From: Microbacterium sp. Bi121
GTDB lineage: Bacteria; Actinomycetota; Actinomycetes; Actinomycetales; Microbacteriaceae
Reading direction: 5' to 3'
Assembly (NCBI RefSeq): GCF_918698005.1
Contig: NZ_CAKKLJ010000001.1
Coordinates: forward strand, 1-64,000
Length of the DNA stretch: 64,000 nt
Made by a program: the position numbers and the translations under genes
In this document: piece after piece, positions 17,469 to 25,054 of the stretch
Layout of the letters: the number at the start of each line of letters is the position of its first letter
Position numbering within the stretch: the stretch's first letter is position 1
The notes under the pieces: generated by a model
What the model saw: only the letters and a program-made list of their open reading frames with translations
What the model was told of the DNA's origin: nothing
Database searches by the model: none

Positions 17469-18661
17469 GTCGTCACCTCTTCAGGAACCCTCGGCCGCAT
17501 CCGACGCCCGACCCGTTCGGCGAGCCTGCGCCCTTCGCGTGGCAGGTCTAGCAGCCACTCCCGCAGTCCGTAGGCGTCGACCGAGTGGGCGTAGAACTGC
17601 GCCATCCGCTCGGACATCGCGTCGAGCCCGAAGCGATCGACGGCGAAGTCGCGGCCGAGAGCTCCGAGCGCGACCCGCCGCTCCCGGTCTGCGATGAGCG
17701 GTTCAGCGATCTTCACGAGATCTTCGACCGGACGCTCCGGCCGCTCTGGGCTCCAGTAGCTGGACCGGGCCAGCATCCGCGCCGTGCCCTCGTCGAACAG
17801 GCACGACCATCCGGCCTCGCCCTGCACGATCAGCGGCCTCCCGAACGCGAGCGCCCTGGCCGCCGAACCGCCCATGCCGAGCACGATGTCGGCCGCGGCG
17901 TAGGCGGGTCGCGGATCGGCCAGCGCCCCGAGCATGCGGACGGCTGGGCGGCCGACGATGTCGTTCACCGCCTCGGCCAGGCGCCGCAGCGACCCTTCCG
18001 CCTCGCCGCTGCCGACCACGAACAGCGTCGCTCCGGTGGCCGAGAGGACGCGCATGGAGTCGATCGCGACCGCGAGGGCCGTGCCCTTCAGCCGTGGTTC
18101 GAGTCGACTCACGATGCCGAGCAGCGGCCCCTCGCCCAAGTCGTGCTCGGCGCGGAAGGCTTCTGCTCCCGGCACCTCTGGCGAATCGGCGCCCAGATCG
18201 ACCGGCGGTGAGACCAGGATCGTGCGACCGGGGCGATGCTCGAGCTCTTCGACCAGGTACTCGGTACCGACGACGAGCGGCATGTTGCGGTGCACGACCG
18301 AGGTGACGCTCATCTCATACACGGTCTGGGCCCAGGGCCTGCGCCCGAAGCGGGCGGGCCCCCAATAGGCAGGGCGCGCGGCGCCCCACATCCCGTACAC
18401 GTGGACGAGGTCGGCGGACAGCTCGTCGGCCATGCGGTGCAACTGCCTGGCCTGCGCCATCACTCCGTGTGCTGGATCGTACTCGCGGACCTCGACCACT
18501 TGCGCTGCGGCGTAGTCGAGCAGCGACGGACCTCCACCGGACTCGCGCGGCCCCACCAGGGTCGACTCGATCCCGCGCCCGCGCATCGTGCGAGCGAAGT
18601 CGACAGCGTTGATCTGGGTGCCTCCGAGTTCCAGGCTGTTCAGGATGACGAGGACGCGCAT
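17465..18661 (-). CDS. family 4 glycosyltransferase (GT-B)
   Basis: 398 residues. The N-terminus VLVILNSLELGGTQINAVDFAR holds the GGTQ variant of the glycine-rich acceptor loop, and the C-terminal Rossmann domain contains GIVSRLEPRLKG and FGRPLIVQGEAGW, where the E(x7)E region is expected but imperfect (the first Glu is replaced in the GMGGSAARALAFG segment). Function as an active GT4 enzyme is therefore likely but not certain. It follows the aminotransferase gene by 5 bases and overlaps the flippase start, so it is an integral operon member. Confidence 0.78.
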   Translation of the reverse strand: MRVLVILNSLELGGTQINAVDFARTMRGRGIESTLVGPRESGGGPSLLDYAAAQVVEVREYDPAHGVMAQARQLHRMADELSADLVHVYGMWGAARPAYWGPARFGRRPWAQTVYEMSVTSVVHRNMPLVVGTEYLVEELEHRPGRTILVSPPVDLGADSPEVPGAEAFRAEHDLGEGPLLGIVSRLEPRLKGTALAVAIDSMRVLSATGATLFVVGSGEAEGSLRRLAEAVNDIVGRPAVRMLGALADPRPAYAAADIVLGMGGSAARALAFGRPLIVQGEAGWSCLFDEGTARMLARSSYWSPERPERPVEDLVKIAEPLIADRERRVALGALGRDFAVDRFGLDAMSERMAQFYAHSVDAYGLREWLLDLPREGRRLAERVGRRMRPRVPEEVTT

Positions 18662-18666
18662 GGTGG

Positions 18667-19797
18667 CTACCTCAGCGCCAGATCCCGCACGCCGACGACG
18701 GCAGCGCGCACGGCACTCGCCACCCGCTCCTGCTGCTCATCGGTCAGGTGCGGGAACATCGGCAGAGACAGGATGCTGTCGGCCGCGGCCTCGGCCACCG
18801 GGAACTGCCCGTCACGGTATCCGAGCGACCGATACGCCTCTGTGAGGTGCACGGGTGTCGGGTAGTGGATGCCGACGCCGATGCCTGCTGCGCCGAGTTC
18901 GGCCATCACGCGGTCGCGCTCCGCCGTGCGAACGACGTACAGGTGCCAGACGTCCTCGTTGCCCGCGCGCACGGCGGGAAGCCGCAGCCCGTCGACGTCC
19001 GCGAGCAGCTGCGCATAGTGGTCCGCGGCCACGCGGCGCGCGGCGTTCCAGGCGTCGAGCCGGCGCAGCTTCGCCCGCAGCACCGTCGCCTGCACGGCAT
19101 CCAGCCGCGCGTTCATGCCGACGCGGTCATGGACGTACTTGACGCTGCTGCCGTGCCCACCGAGGTTGCGGACGGTGGCGGCGATCTCGGCGTCGTCGGT
19201 CATCACCGCACCGGCGTCGCCCGCCGCCCCCAGGTTCTTGCCCGGGTAGAAGCTCGTCGCGGCCACCCGGCCGATCGAACCCGCCCGCCCTGCAGGGCCG
19301 GAGGCGCCCTGTGACTGCGCGGCATCCTCCACGACCGTGAGTCCGTGTCGCTCGGCGATCGGGACGATCTGCTCCAGCGGCGCGGTCTGCCCGAACAGGT
19401 GCACCGGCGCGATCACCCGGGTGCGCTCGGTGATCGCATCCTCGATCGCCGCCGGATCGATCAGCAGGTACTCGTCGTCGACGTCGACGAAGACCGGCAC
19501 TGCGCCGATCCGCGACGCGGCCTCAGCCGTGGCGATGAAGGTGTTCGCCGGCATGATGATCTCGTCACCGGGCTGCACGCCGACGGCGCGGTACGCCAGT
19601 TCGAGGGCGTCGGTGCCGTTCGAGACGCCGACCACATGACGCACGCCGATGTAGGCGGCGTACTCCTGCTCGAAGGCGTTCACCTCCGGCCCACCCACGA
19701 AGGCTGCGGCTCCGAGCTGCTGCTTCCATCGGGCGAGGACCTCATCGGCGACCTCGGCCTGCTGTGCGGCGAGATCGAGGAAAGGGACGTTGTTCAT
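18667..19797 (-). CDS. DegT/DnrJ/EryC1/StrS sugar aminotransferase
   Basis: 376 residues from ATG 19797, chosen because it overlaps the formyltransferase stop as ATGA; an in-frame extension to 19893 is not credible. Motifs include VSNGTDALELA (58-68), PANTFIATAEA (83-93), VVEDAAQSQGA (155-165) and the PLP lysine K187 in TSFYPGKNLGAAGDAG. It transfers an amino group to a keto-sugar nucleotide, probably at C3 or C4. Being immediately downstream of a sugar N-formyltransferase, it may make the amine that is formylated. Similarity is to the FdtB/QdtB and WbpE/WlbC groups, and the sequence does not separate these. Confidence 0.87.
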   Translation of the reverse strand: MNNVPFLDLAAQQAEVADEVLARWKQQLGAAAFVGGPEVNAFEQEYAAYIGVRHVVGVSNGTDALELAYRAVGVQPGDEIIMPANTFIATAEAASRIGAVPVFVDVDDEYLLIDPAAIEDAITERTRVIAPVHLFGQTAPLEQIVPIAERHGLTVVEDAAQSQGASGPAGRAGSIGRVAATSFYPGKNLGAAGDAGAVMTDDAEIAATVRNLGGHGSSVKYVHDRVGMNARLDAVQATVLRAKLRRLDAWNAARRVAADHYAQLLADVDGLRLPAVRAGNEDVWHLYVVRTAERDRVMAELGAAGIGVGIHYPTPVHLTEAYRSLGYRDGQFPVAEAAADSILSLPMFPHLTDEQQERVASAVRAAVVGVRDLALR

Positions 19798-20753
19798 GCG
19801 GATGCTCCGATCAGGCCCGACGCGCGGAGGAAATCGAGGGGAAAGAGGCCCAGCGTCGCGCTCACGGATGAGATGACGTCGGCAGGACGGCACGACTCGC
19901 CGTCGACGCGGATCGACCGGAGCCGAAGAACCCCGTCGCCGGTCAGGACGTCCACCTCACCGGACCGACGGTGCACCTGGACGACCCTGCCCGGTACGCG
20001 GCCGACGTACTCGGTTGCGTCTGCGACCGGCGAGGCCTCGTCGACGACGATCCGAGCGGTGCCGCAGAACGTGAACGCTCCCGGGTACGGCGCCGTCAGT
20101 GCTCGGATGAGGCGATCGACGGCGTCCGTTCCCGCTGCCCAGTCGATCAGGCCGTCATCCGGGACGCGTCCGCAGCAGTAGGTCGCCTCGGTCGGGTCCT
20201 GAACGGTACCGGTCTCACCGTGCAGCACGGCGATGATCGCGTCGGGCAGAAGCTCCGCCTGACGCTCGTTCAGGTGCGCGTAGAGATCGGTGACGTCGTC
20301 GCGCTCGCCGATCGGGATGCGGTCCCGTGCGATGATCGGCCCGGCGTCGACGCCCTCGACGATGCGGTGGATGGCGATCCCCACGTGCGACTCGCCGTTG
20401 ATGAGCGCCCAGTTGACGTTCGCTCGGCCCCGGTACCGGGGAAGGTCCGCGTAGTGGACGTTGAGAAACGGGCGCTGCGAGATCAGACGGTCCGGCAGAA
20501 TCCGCGAGTACGACGACACCACGACCAGGTCGGGGGCCAACCGATCGATCTCGACCTCGAGCGCCGCGGTATTCGGAGCTGCGAGCACAGTGATGCCGGC
20601 TTCATCCGCGACGCGTGCGACCGGATCAGCTGCCTCGTCGTCGACGGTGCGGACAACGGCGACGACATCGAATCGCCCGATCAGCGACCGCAGTGCGGAT
20701 TCTGCGGTCGGCCCGTCGCCCACGAGGACGATGCGTGCGGTGTCAGAGTTCAT
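19794..20753 (-). CDS. sugar N-formyltransferase
   Basis: 319 residues of the formyltransferase fold (Fmt/ArnA N-terminal domain type). The catalytic triad is complete: Asn98 and His100 in FLNVHYADLPRYRG, and Asp136 in HRIVEGVDAGPI. It should transfer the formyl group of N10-formyltetrahydrofolate to an amino sugar on a nucleotide. The C-terminal 110 residues form a second domain unlike that of Met-tRNA formyltransferase. The context, two aminotransferases and an oxidoreductase, supports a dTDP- or UDP-formamido-sugar route. The start lies 11 bases inside the preceding gene. Confidence 0.87.
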   Translation of the reverse strand: MNSDTARIVLVGDGPTAESALRSLIGRFDVVAVVRTVDDEAADPVARVADEAGITVLAAPNTAALEVEIDRLAPDLVVVSSYSRILPDRLISQRPFLNVHYADLPRYRGRANVNWALINGESHVGIAIHRIVEGVDAGPIIARDRIPIGERDDVTDLYAHLNERQAELLPDAIIAVLHGETGTVQDPTEATYCCGRVPDDGLIDWAAGTDAVDRLIRALTAPYPGAFTFCGTARIVVDEASPVADATEYVGRVPGRVVQVHRRSGEVDVLTGDGVLRLRSIRVDGESCRPADVISSVSATLGLFPLDFLRASGLIGASA

Positions 20754-21753
20754 CGAGATACTCCCTCTCCGCCGCGGACAGGGATGCAGGGTCGCGCAAC
20801 AGCAGTTCGCCGACTTTGAGACCGCCGGCCTGAAGGTTCACGATCGCGTCGGGACCCGCCTTCGACGGTAGGACGGCCATGTGGCCGTCAGCAGGAGCCG
20901 AGGGAGGCCAGACGCTGACGCCAGCGGCCGCCTCGCGCGAGATATCTCCCCAGTACTGCAGGACGACCAGGTCGGGCTGCAGCATCCGGATCAGGTGGAA
21001 GTCGTCGGCGGTCAACACGGACGCGCCGGTCGGGGTGACGGCGACGACCAGAGCATCGAGATCCCCGATGGGAAGCTCGTGCAGGGAGGCGGCGGCCGAC
21101 ACCTCGGCGCCGCCGCCGGTGAGACCGGAGGTCAGGAATTCCCGGAACGGATTGTCGCAGAGCACGCCGATCCGGTTCCCGTATGACGGGACACCGGCAT
21201 CGGCGAGCTCAGCGACCGCCATCGAGCCGAGGTAGGAGAACACGTCGATATCGGGATGCCGTTCGTTGGTGCCCGCGACGCGAACGCCACGACTCCGGAT
21301 GCCGTCGAGATCGAGATCCACCCGACCCGCCTGGATCTCCCACGCTTCGAACATGAGGCTCAGCGCGGCACCAGGGCGGATCGCTTCGGCGAACTCCCCG
21401 ATGATCGGTCGAAGATGACCGCTGTTGGTGATGATGTCCGCAGCGCGGAACATCTGCGGCGTGCGCTCGGTGACGACACGGATGCGGTCCTCCACCTGAA
21501 ATCGCCCGGCGAGCTCGGCCGTCCGGCGCAAGACCTCCTCGGCGCTGCCGTGTCTGGTGGTGCGCGTCACCGCGGTGACCTGTGCCCCGGCCAGCGCAGC
21601 GATCACCGGCGTGACGACATAAGCCCCGGTGGCGGCCTCTGTGAGCACCGCCGCCCCCGACAGATCGATCCTGAGACGGTCGACCGCGGTCCGGACGAGC
21701 CGAGCCAGCCTGCCCACGCCGAAGCCCGGGCGATCATCGACGACCGTGCTCAC
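20743..21753 (-). CDS. unidentified Rossmann-like protein of the sugar operon
   Basis: 336 residues that I do not recognise as a named family. The middle looks like one or two alpha/beta (Rossmann-like) units: AATGAYVVTPVIAALAGAQVTAVTRT near 40-65, then FRAADIITNSGHLRPIIGEFAEAIRPGAALSLMFEAWE near 105-142, and a second half beginning RIGVLCDNPFREFLTSGL near 195. The pattern of an Asn/Ser loop before a His and a final Glu recalls 2-hydroxyacid dehydrogenases, but no clear dinucleotide loop is visible. It starts with GTG overlapping the aminotransferase stop and overlaps the formyltransferase by 11 bases, so it is tied to that step. Confidence 0.75.
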   Translation of the reverse strand: MSTVVDDRPGFGVGRLARLVRTAVDRLRIDLSGAAVLTEAATGAYVVTPVIAALAGAQVTAVTRTTRHGSAEEVLRRTAELAGRFQVEDRIRVVTERTPQMFRAADIITNSGHLRPIIGEFAEAIRPGAALSLMFEAWEIQAGRVDLDLDGIRSRGVRVAGTNERHPDIDVFSYLGSMAVAELADAGVPSYGNRIGVLCDNPFREFLTSGLTGGGAEVSAAASLHELPIGDLDALVVAVTPTGASVLTADDFHLIRMLQPDLVVLQYWGDISREAAAGVSVWPPSAPADGHMAVLPSKAGPDAIVNLQAGGLKVGELLLRDPASLSAAEREYLDEL

Positions 21754-22940
21754 GTCCGCGCACCTTCCTCGATGGCTGAGACGAGCGTGCGCACGGGCTG
21801 CCGCAGCACCGCGATCACCCGGTCCTGATCGGCCTCGCTCAGCGTGTGGAAGACCGGCAGGATCAGCGTGCTGTCGGTCAGCCGCTCGGTCACCGGCAGC
21901 CCGGCGGACGGCGTGAGGTCGACGTACGGCGCCTGACGGTGCGCGGCCATGATGCCGCGGCGTGCCGAGATGTCGGCTTCGGCGAGCGCGGTCAGCAGCC
22001 CGTCCCGATCGGTCGGGTAGTCGGATTCGACCTCGACCCAGAACGACTGGAAGTTGCTCGTACCGTACGCAGGGTCGCTCACCGCGCGCAGTCCGCAGAT
22101 CCCGTCGATCGTGTCCCGGTAGCGCGCAGCGATCTCGCGGCGACGTGCCACGATCGCCGGCAGACGGGTCAGCTGCACGAGGCCGACGGCCGCCTGCAGG
22201 TCGGTCATGCGGAAGTTGTAGCCCACCTCGGAGTACTCCTCCGCCGGGGGCAGCACCGACGCGTGCCGATCGGCTGCCGAGACGCTCATGGCATGCTCGC
22301 GCAGATGCTTGGCGCGCACCGCCCAGGTTTCCCGATCGGTCGTGATCATGCCGCCCTCACCGGTGGTGAGGAGCTTCCGAGGGTGGAACGACCAGGTCGC
22401 GATGTCAGCGCCCGTGCCGACCGGGCGCCCCTTGTACGTGGAACCTGCGCCGCACGCGGCATCCTCCACGACGATGATCCGGAGCGGATCGGTGACCCGG
22501 CGGATATCGTCGAGGTCGACGGGCACGCCGCCCTGGTCGACGACGATCACCGCACGCGTCCTGTCGGTCAGCGCCGCGGCCAGCGAGTCTCCGGTGACAT
22601 TGCCGGTGACGATATCGACGTCGGCGAAGACGGGGTTCGCACCGACGTAGCGGACGGCGTTGGTCGTCGCGATGAACGAGAACGACGGAATCAGGACATC
22701 GTCGCCAGGGCCGATCCCCGCCACGGTCAAGGCGAGGTGCAGCGCAGTGGTACAGCTCGTGGTCGCGACTCCGAACCGCGCGCCCATGGCGGCGGCGAAC
22801 TCCTGCTCGAACCGCGCGACCCGCGGCCCCTGTGCCACCCATCCGCTCGCGATGGCCTCGGCGGCGGCATCCGCCTCCTCCTGGCCGAGCCACGGGACCA
22901 TTACATTGATGCGCCCGGGTACATTGATGCGCTCGCTCAT
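21750..22940 (-). CDS. DegT/DnrJ/EryC1/StrS aminotransferase (perosamine-synthase-like)
   Basis: 396 residues from ATG 22940, which overlaps the epimerase stop by ATGA. Motifs: VPWLGQEEADAAAEAI (15-30), SCTTALHLAL (62-71), PSFSFIATTNAVRYVGA (85-101), VVEDAACGAG (157-166), and PLP lysine K189 in SFHPRKLLTTGEGG. The segment resembles perosamine synthase and related C4 sugar aminotransferases. It makes an amino sugar on a nucleotide carrier. Two DegT proteins in one operon mean either a diamino sugar or two different amino sugars in the repeat unit. The substrate position is inferred from similarity only. Confidence 0.85.
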   Translation of the reverse strand: MSERINVPGRINVMVPWLGQEEADAAAEAIASGWVAQGPRVARFEQEFAAAMGARFGVATTSCTTALHLALTVAGIGPGDDVLIPSFSFIATTNAVRYVGANPVFADVDIVTGNVTGDSLAAALTDRTRAVIVVDQGGVPVDLDDIRRVTDPLRIIVVEDAACGAGSTYKGRPVGTGADIATWSFHPRKLLTTGEGGMITTDRETWAVRAKHLREHAMSVSAADRHASVLPPAEEYSEVGYNFRMTDLQAAVGLVQLTRLPAIVARRREIAARYRDTIDGICGLRAVSDPAYGTSNFQSFWVEVESDYPTDRDGLLTALAEADISARRGIMAAHRQAPYVDLTPSAGLPVTERLTDSTLILPVFHTLSEADQDRVIAVLRQPVRTLVSAIEEGART

Positions 22941-23932
22941 GCTGCGTCCACCGCTCTTCCGGCTGCGATCTCGTCGCGCAGCGGACCCCACCACTCGACG
23001 AGCTGGCGCAGGCCCTCTTCGAGCCCGATCGTCGGCTCCCAGCTGAGGTCACGCTTCGCGGCGGTGATGTCGGCGAGGCGACGGACGACGCCGTTCACGG
23101 CCCGCTCGGGCCCGTGCTCGACGTCGAGGTCGGAGCCCATGACCCGCAGCAGCGCCTCGGCGAGTTCGAGCAGGCTCGTCTCGGTCGAGCTGGCGATGTT
23201 GTAGGTGCCCTCGACGATGTCGCTCTGGGCGGCCAGCACGTTCGCACGGGCGATGTCGGGCACGCAGACGAAGTCCATCGTCTGGTTGCCGTCGCCGAAG
23301 ATCAGGGGCGGCTTGCCGTCGACGATGCGCTCCATCCACCGCACCAGCACCTCGGTGTACAGGCCATGCACGTCCATGCGAGGGCCGTACACGTTGAAGT
23401 ACCGCAGCAGCACGTAGTCGAGCCCCTGCATGGCGCGGAAGCTGCGCACCAGACCCTCGTTGAACGTCTTGGCCGCACCGTAGATGGTGTCGTTGTTCTC
23501 GTGGTGATGGCGCTCGGTGGTCGGGAACTCCTCTGCCATGCCGTACACCGAGGCACTGGATGCCGCGATGAGCTTGCCGACCTTGTGCTTGGCCGCCGCC
23601 TCGACGACGTTGAACGTGCCGTCGACCAGCACCTCGAGGGCCAGCCGCGGCTCCTCGGCGCACTGCGTGATGCGGATCGCCGCCTGGTGGAACACGATGT
23701 CCTGCTCGGCCACGAGCTCGTCGACGAGCCTCGCGTCGCGGATGTCGCCGTCGATCAGTGAGGTCCGTCCCGTGGCGAGCGCGTCGTCGAGGTTGGCGCG
23801 GCGGCCGCGGACGAGGTTGTCGAGCACGTCCACGTGAGCGGCGCCGGCCGCGAGCAGCTGGTCGACGAGGGTGGAGCCGATGGTGCCGGCCCCGCCGGTG
23901 ACGAGGATGCGGGATCCTTCGATGGCGGTCAT
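22937..23932 (-). CDS. extended SDR nucleotide-sugar epimerase/dehydratase
   Basis: 331 residues from ATG 23932. The NAD-binding loop VTGGAGTIGS is at 11-20, and the catalytic Tyr151 and Lys155 are in YGAAKTFNEG, preceded by AASSASVYG. The substrate domain includes LRYFNVYGPRMD and FGDGNQTMDFVCVPDIA. It acts on a UDP- or dTDP-sugar, as a C4 epimerase or a 4,6-dehydratase. The Asp-Glu pair seen in dehydratases (T-D-E) is absent at the matching place, where the sequence reads SSAS, favouring epimerase-like chemistry. ATGA overlaps occur at both ends. Confidence 0.83.
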   Translation of the reverse strand: MTAIEGSRILVTGGAGTIGSTLVDQLLAAGAAHVDVLDNLVRGRRANLDDALATGRTSLIDGDIRDARLVDELVAEQDIVFHQAAIRITQCAEEPRLALEVLVDGTFNVVEAAAKHKVGKLIAASSASVYGMAEEFPTTERHHHENNDTIYGAAKTFNEGLVRSFRAMQGLDYVLLRYFNVYGPRMDVHGLYTEVLVRWMERIVDGKPPLIFGDGNQTMDFVCVPDIARANVLAAQSDIVEGTYNIASSTETSLLELAEALLRVMGSDLDVEHGPERAVNGVVRRLADITAAKRDLSWEPTIGLEEGLRQLVEWWGPLRDEIAAGRAVDAA

Positions 23933-24999
23933 GCTGCTGCGCTCCGTGCGGGTTGGATGTCGAGGGTCAATGGTGCGGGGGCGCCGCCGGCCTGGAGGCT
24001 GCGCTGCGCGGCATCCAGAACCGAGAGCACGCGAAGGCCGGCCTCGCCGTCTGTGCGCGCCGGCCGGCCCTCGCGGATCGCGCTCGCGAACTCGGCCGCC
24101 ACATTGCCGAGCGCCTCGCGCTCCGGCAGCGCCGGTGACCACGTGTCGCCGAGCCGGTAGGAGATGTTGGCGTCGCGCGCGACGGTCGACACCGTCTTGG
24201 TGACCGAGGCGATGTCGACGCCGCGGTCGTAGACGCTGATGCGCTGCTGCGGGTTCAAGTCGTCCCAGACGAGGGTCCGCTTCGTTCCGCCGATGACCAT
24301 CTGGCGGATCTTCGTCGGGCTCAGCCAGTTCACGTGGATGTGGGCCATCGCCCCACCGACGAGCGGCATGGCGAGGTAGCCGACGCAGGCCTTGCCGGTG
24401 CGCAGCGGGTCGGCCCCGTGAGCGGCGACCGAGGTGGTGTCGAGGCCCCCCGGCAGCACGAAGTCGATGATCGACAGGTCGTGCGGGGCGAGATCCCAGA
24501 ACACGTCGACGTCGGGCTGGATGAGACCGAGGTTGATCCGGACGCTGTCGACGAACAGGATGTCGCCGAGCTCTCCCTCGGCGATCAGCTCGCGGATCTT
24601 CAGCACCGCGGGTGTGTAGCAGTAGGTGTGGTCGGCCATCAGCACCAGCCCGCTCTCGGCTGCGCGGGCGACCATGTCCTCGCCGCGGTGGCGCTGGTCG
24701 GCGAGGGGCTTCTCGACCATCACGTGCTTGCCTGCGTCGAGTGCCGCCAGCACGATCGGGTGGTGGGTGCGCGCCGGTGTGGCGATCGCGATCGCATCGA
24801 CCTTCGGGTCGGCGAGCACGTCGTCGAGGCTGGCGGTGACCGGGGCTCCCCCGATCCCGTCGGCGACCTGCTGAGCCCGCTTGATGTCGAGATCGCAGAT
24901 CGCCGCCAGGTCCCAGTCGGCGCTCGCGCGGAAGTTGCGCGCGAGATTGGGCCCCCAGTACCCGGCGCCGATGACTGCGACGTTCAGTTTCTCCGTCAT
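23929..24999 (-). CDS. Gfo/Idh/MocA-family sugar-nucleotide oxidoreductase
   Basis: 356 residues. The dinucleotide-binding GAGYWG is at 11-16, and the EKP motif (E96-K97-P98), with the conserved active-site lysine, occurs in HVMVEKPLA. WDLAPHDLSIIDF near 180 supplies the usual catalytic His/Asp region. It should oxidise a hydroxyl, often C3 of a nucleotide sugar, so that a DegT enzyme can aminate it (the WlbA/WbpB type). It is the first gene of the operon; the start ATG 24999 has AGGGGAATC as ribosome site, and an ATG 12 bases earlier is less well placed. The gap to the giant secreted-protein gene is 55 bases. Confidence 0.85.
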   Translation of the reverse strand: MTEKLNVAVIGAGYWGPNLARNFRASADWDLAAICDLDIKRAQQVADGIGGAPVTASLDDVLADPKVDAIAIATPARTHHPIVLAALDAGKHVMVEKPLADQRHRGEDMVARAAESGLVLMADHTYCYTPAVLKIRELIAEGELGDILFVDSVRINLGLIQPDVDVFWDLAPHDLSIIDFVLPGGLDTTSVAAHGADPLRTGKACVGYLAMPLVGGAMAHIHVNWLSPTKIRQMVIGGTKRTLVWDDLNPQQRISVYDRGVDIASVTKTVSTVARDANISYRLGDTWSPALPEREALGNVAAEFASAIREGRPARTDGEAGLRVLSVLDAAQRSLQAGGAPAPLTLDIQPARSAAA

Positions 25000-25054
25000 G
25001 ATTCCCCTCATTTCTCCCCAGATATGCGTCATCACGGTCGGTGCGTCATGGCAC

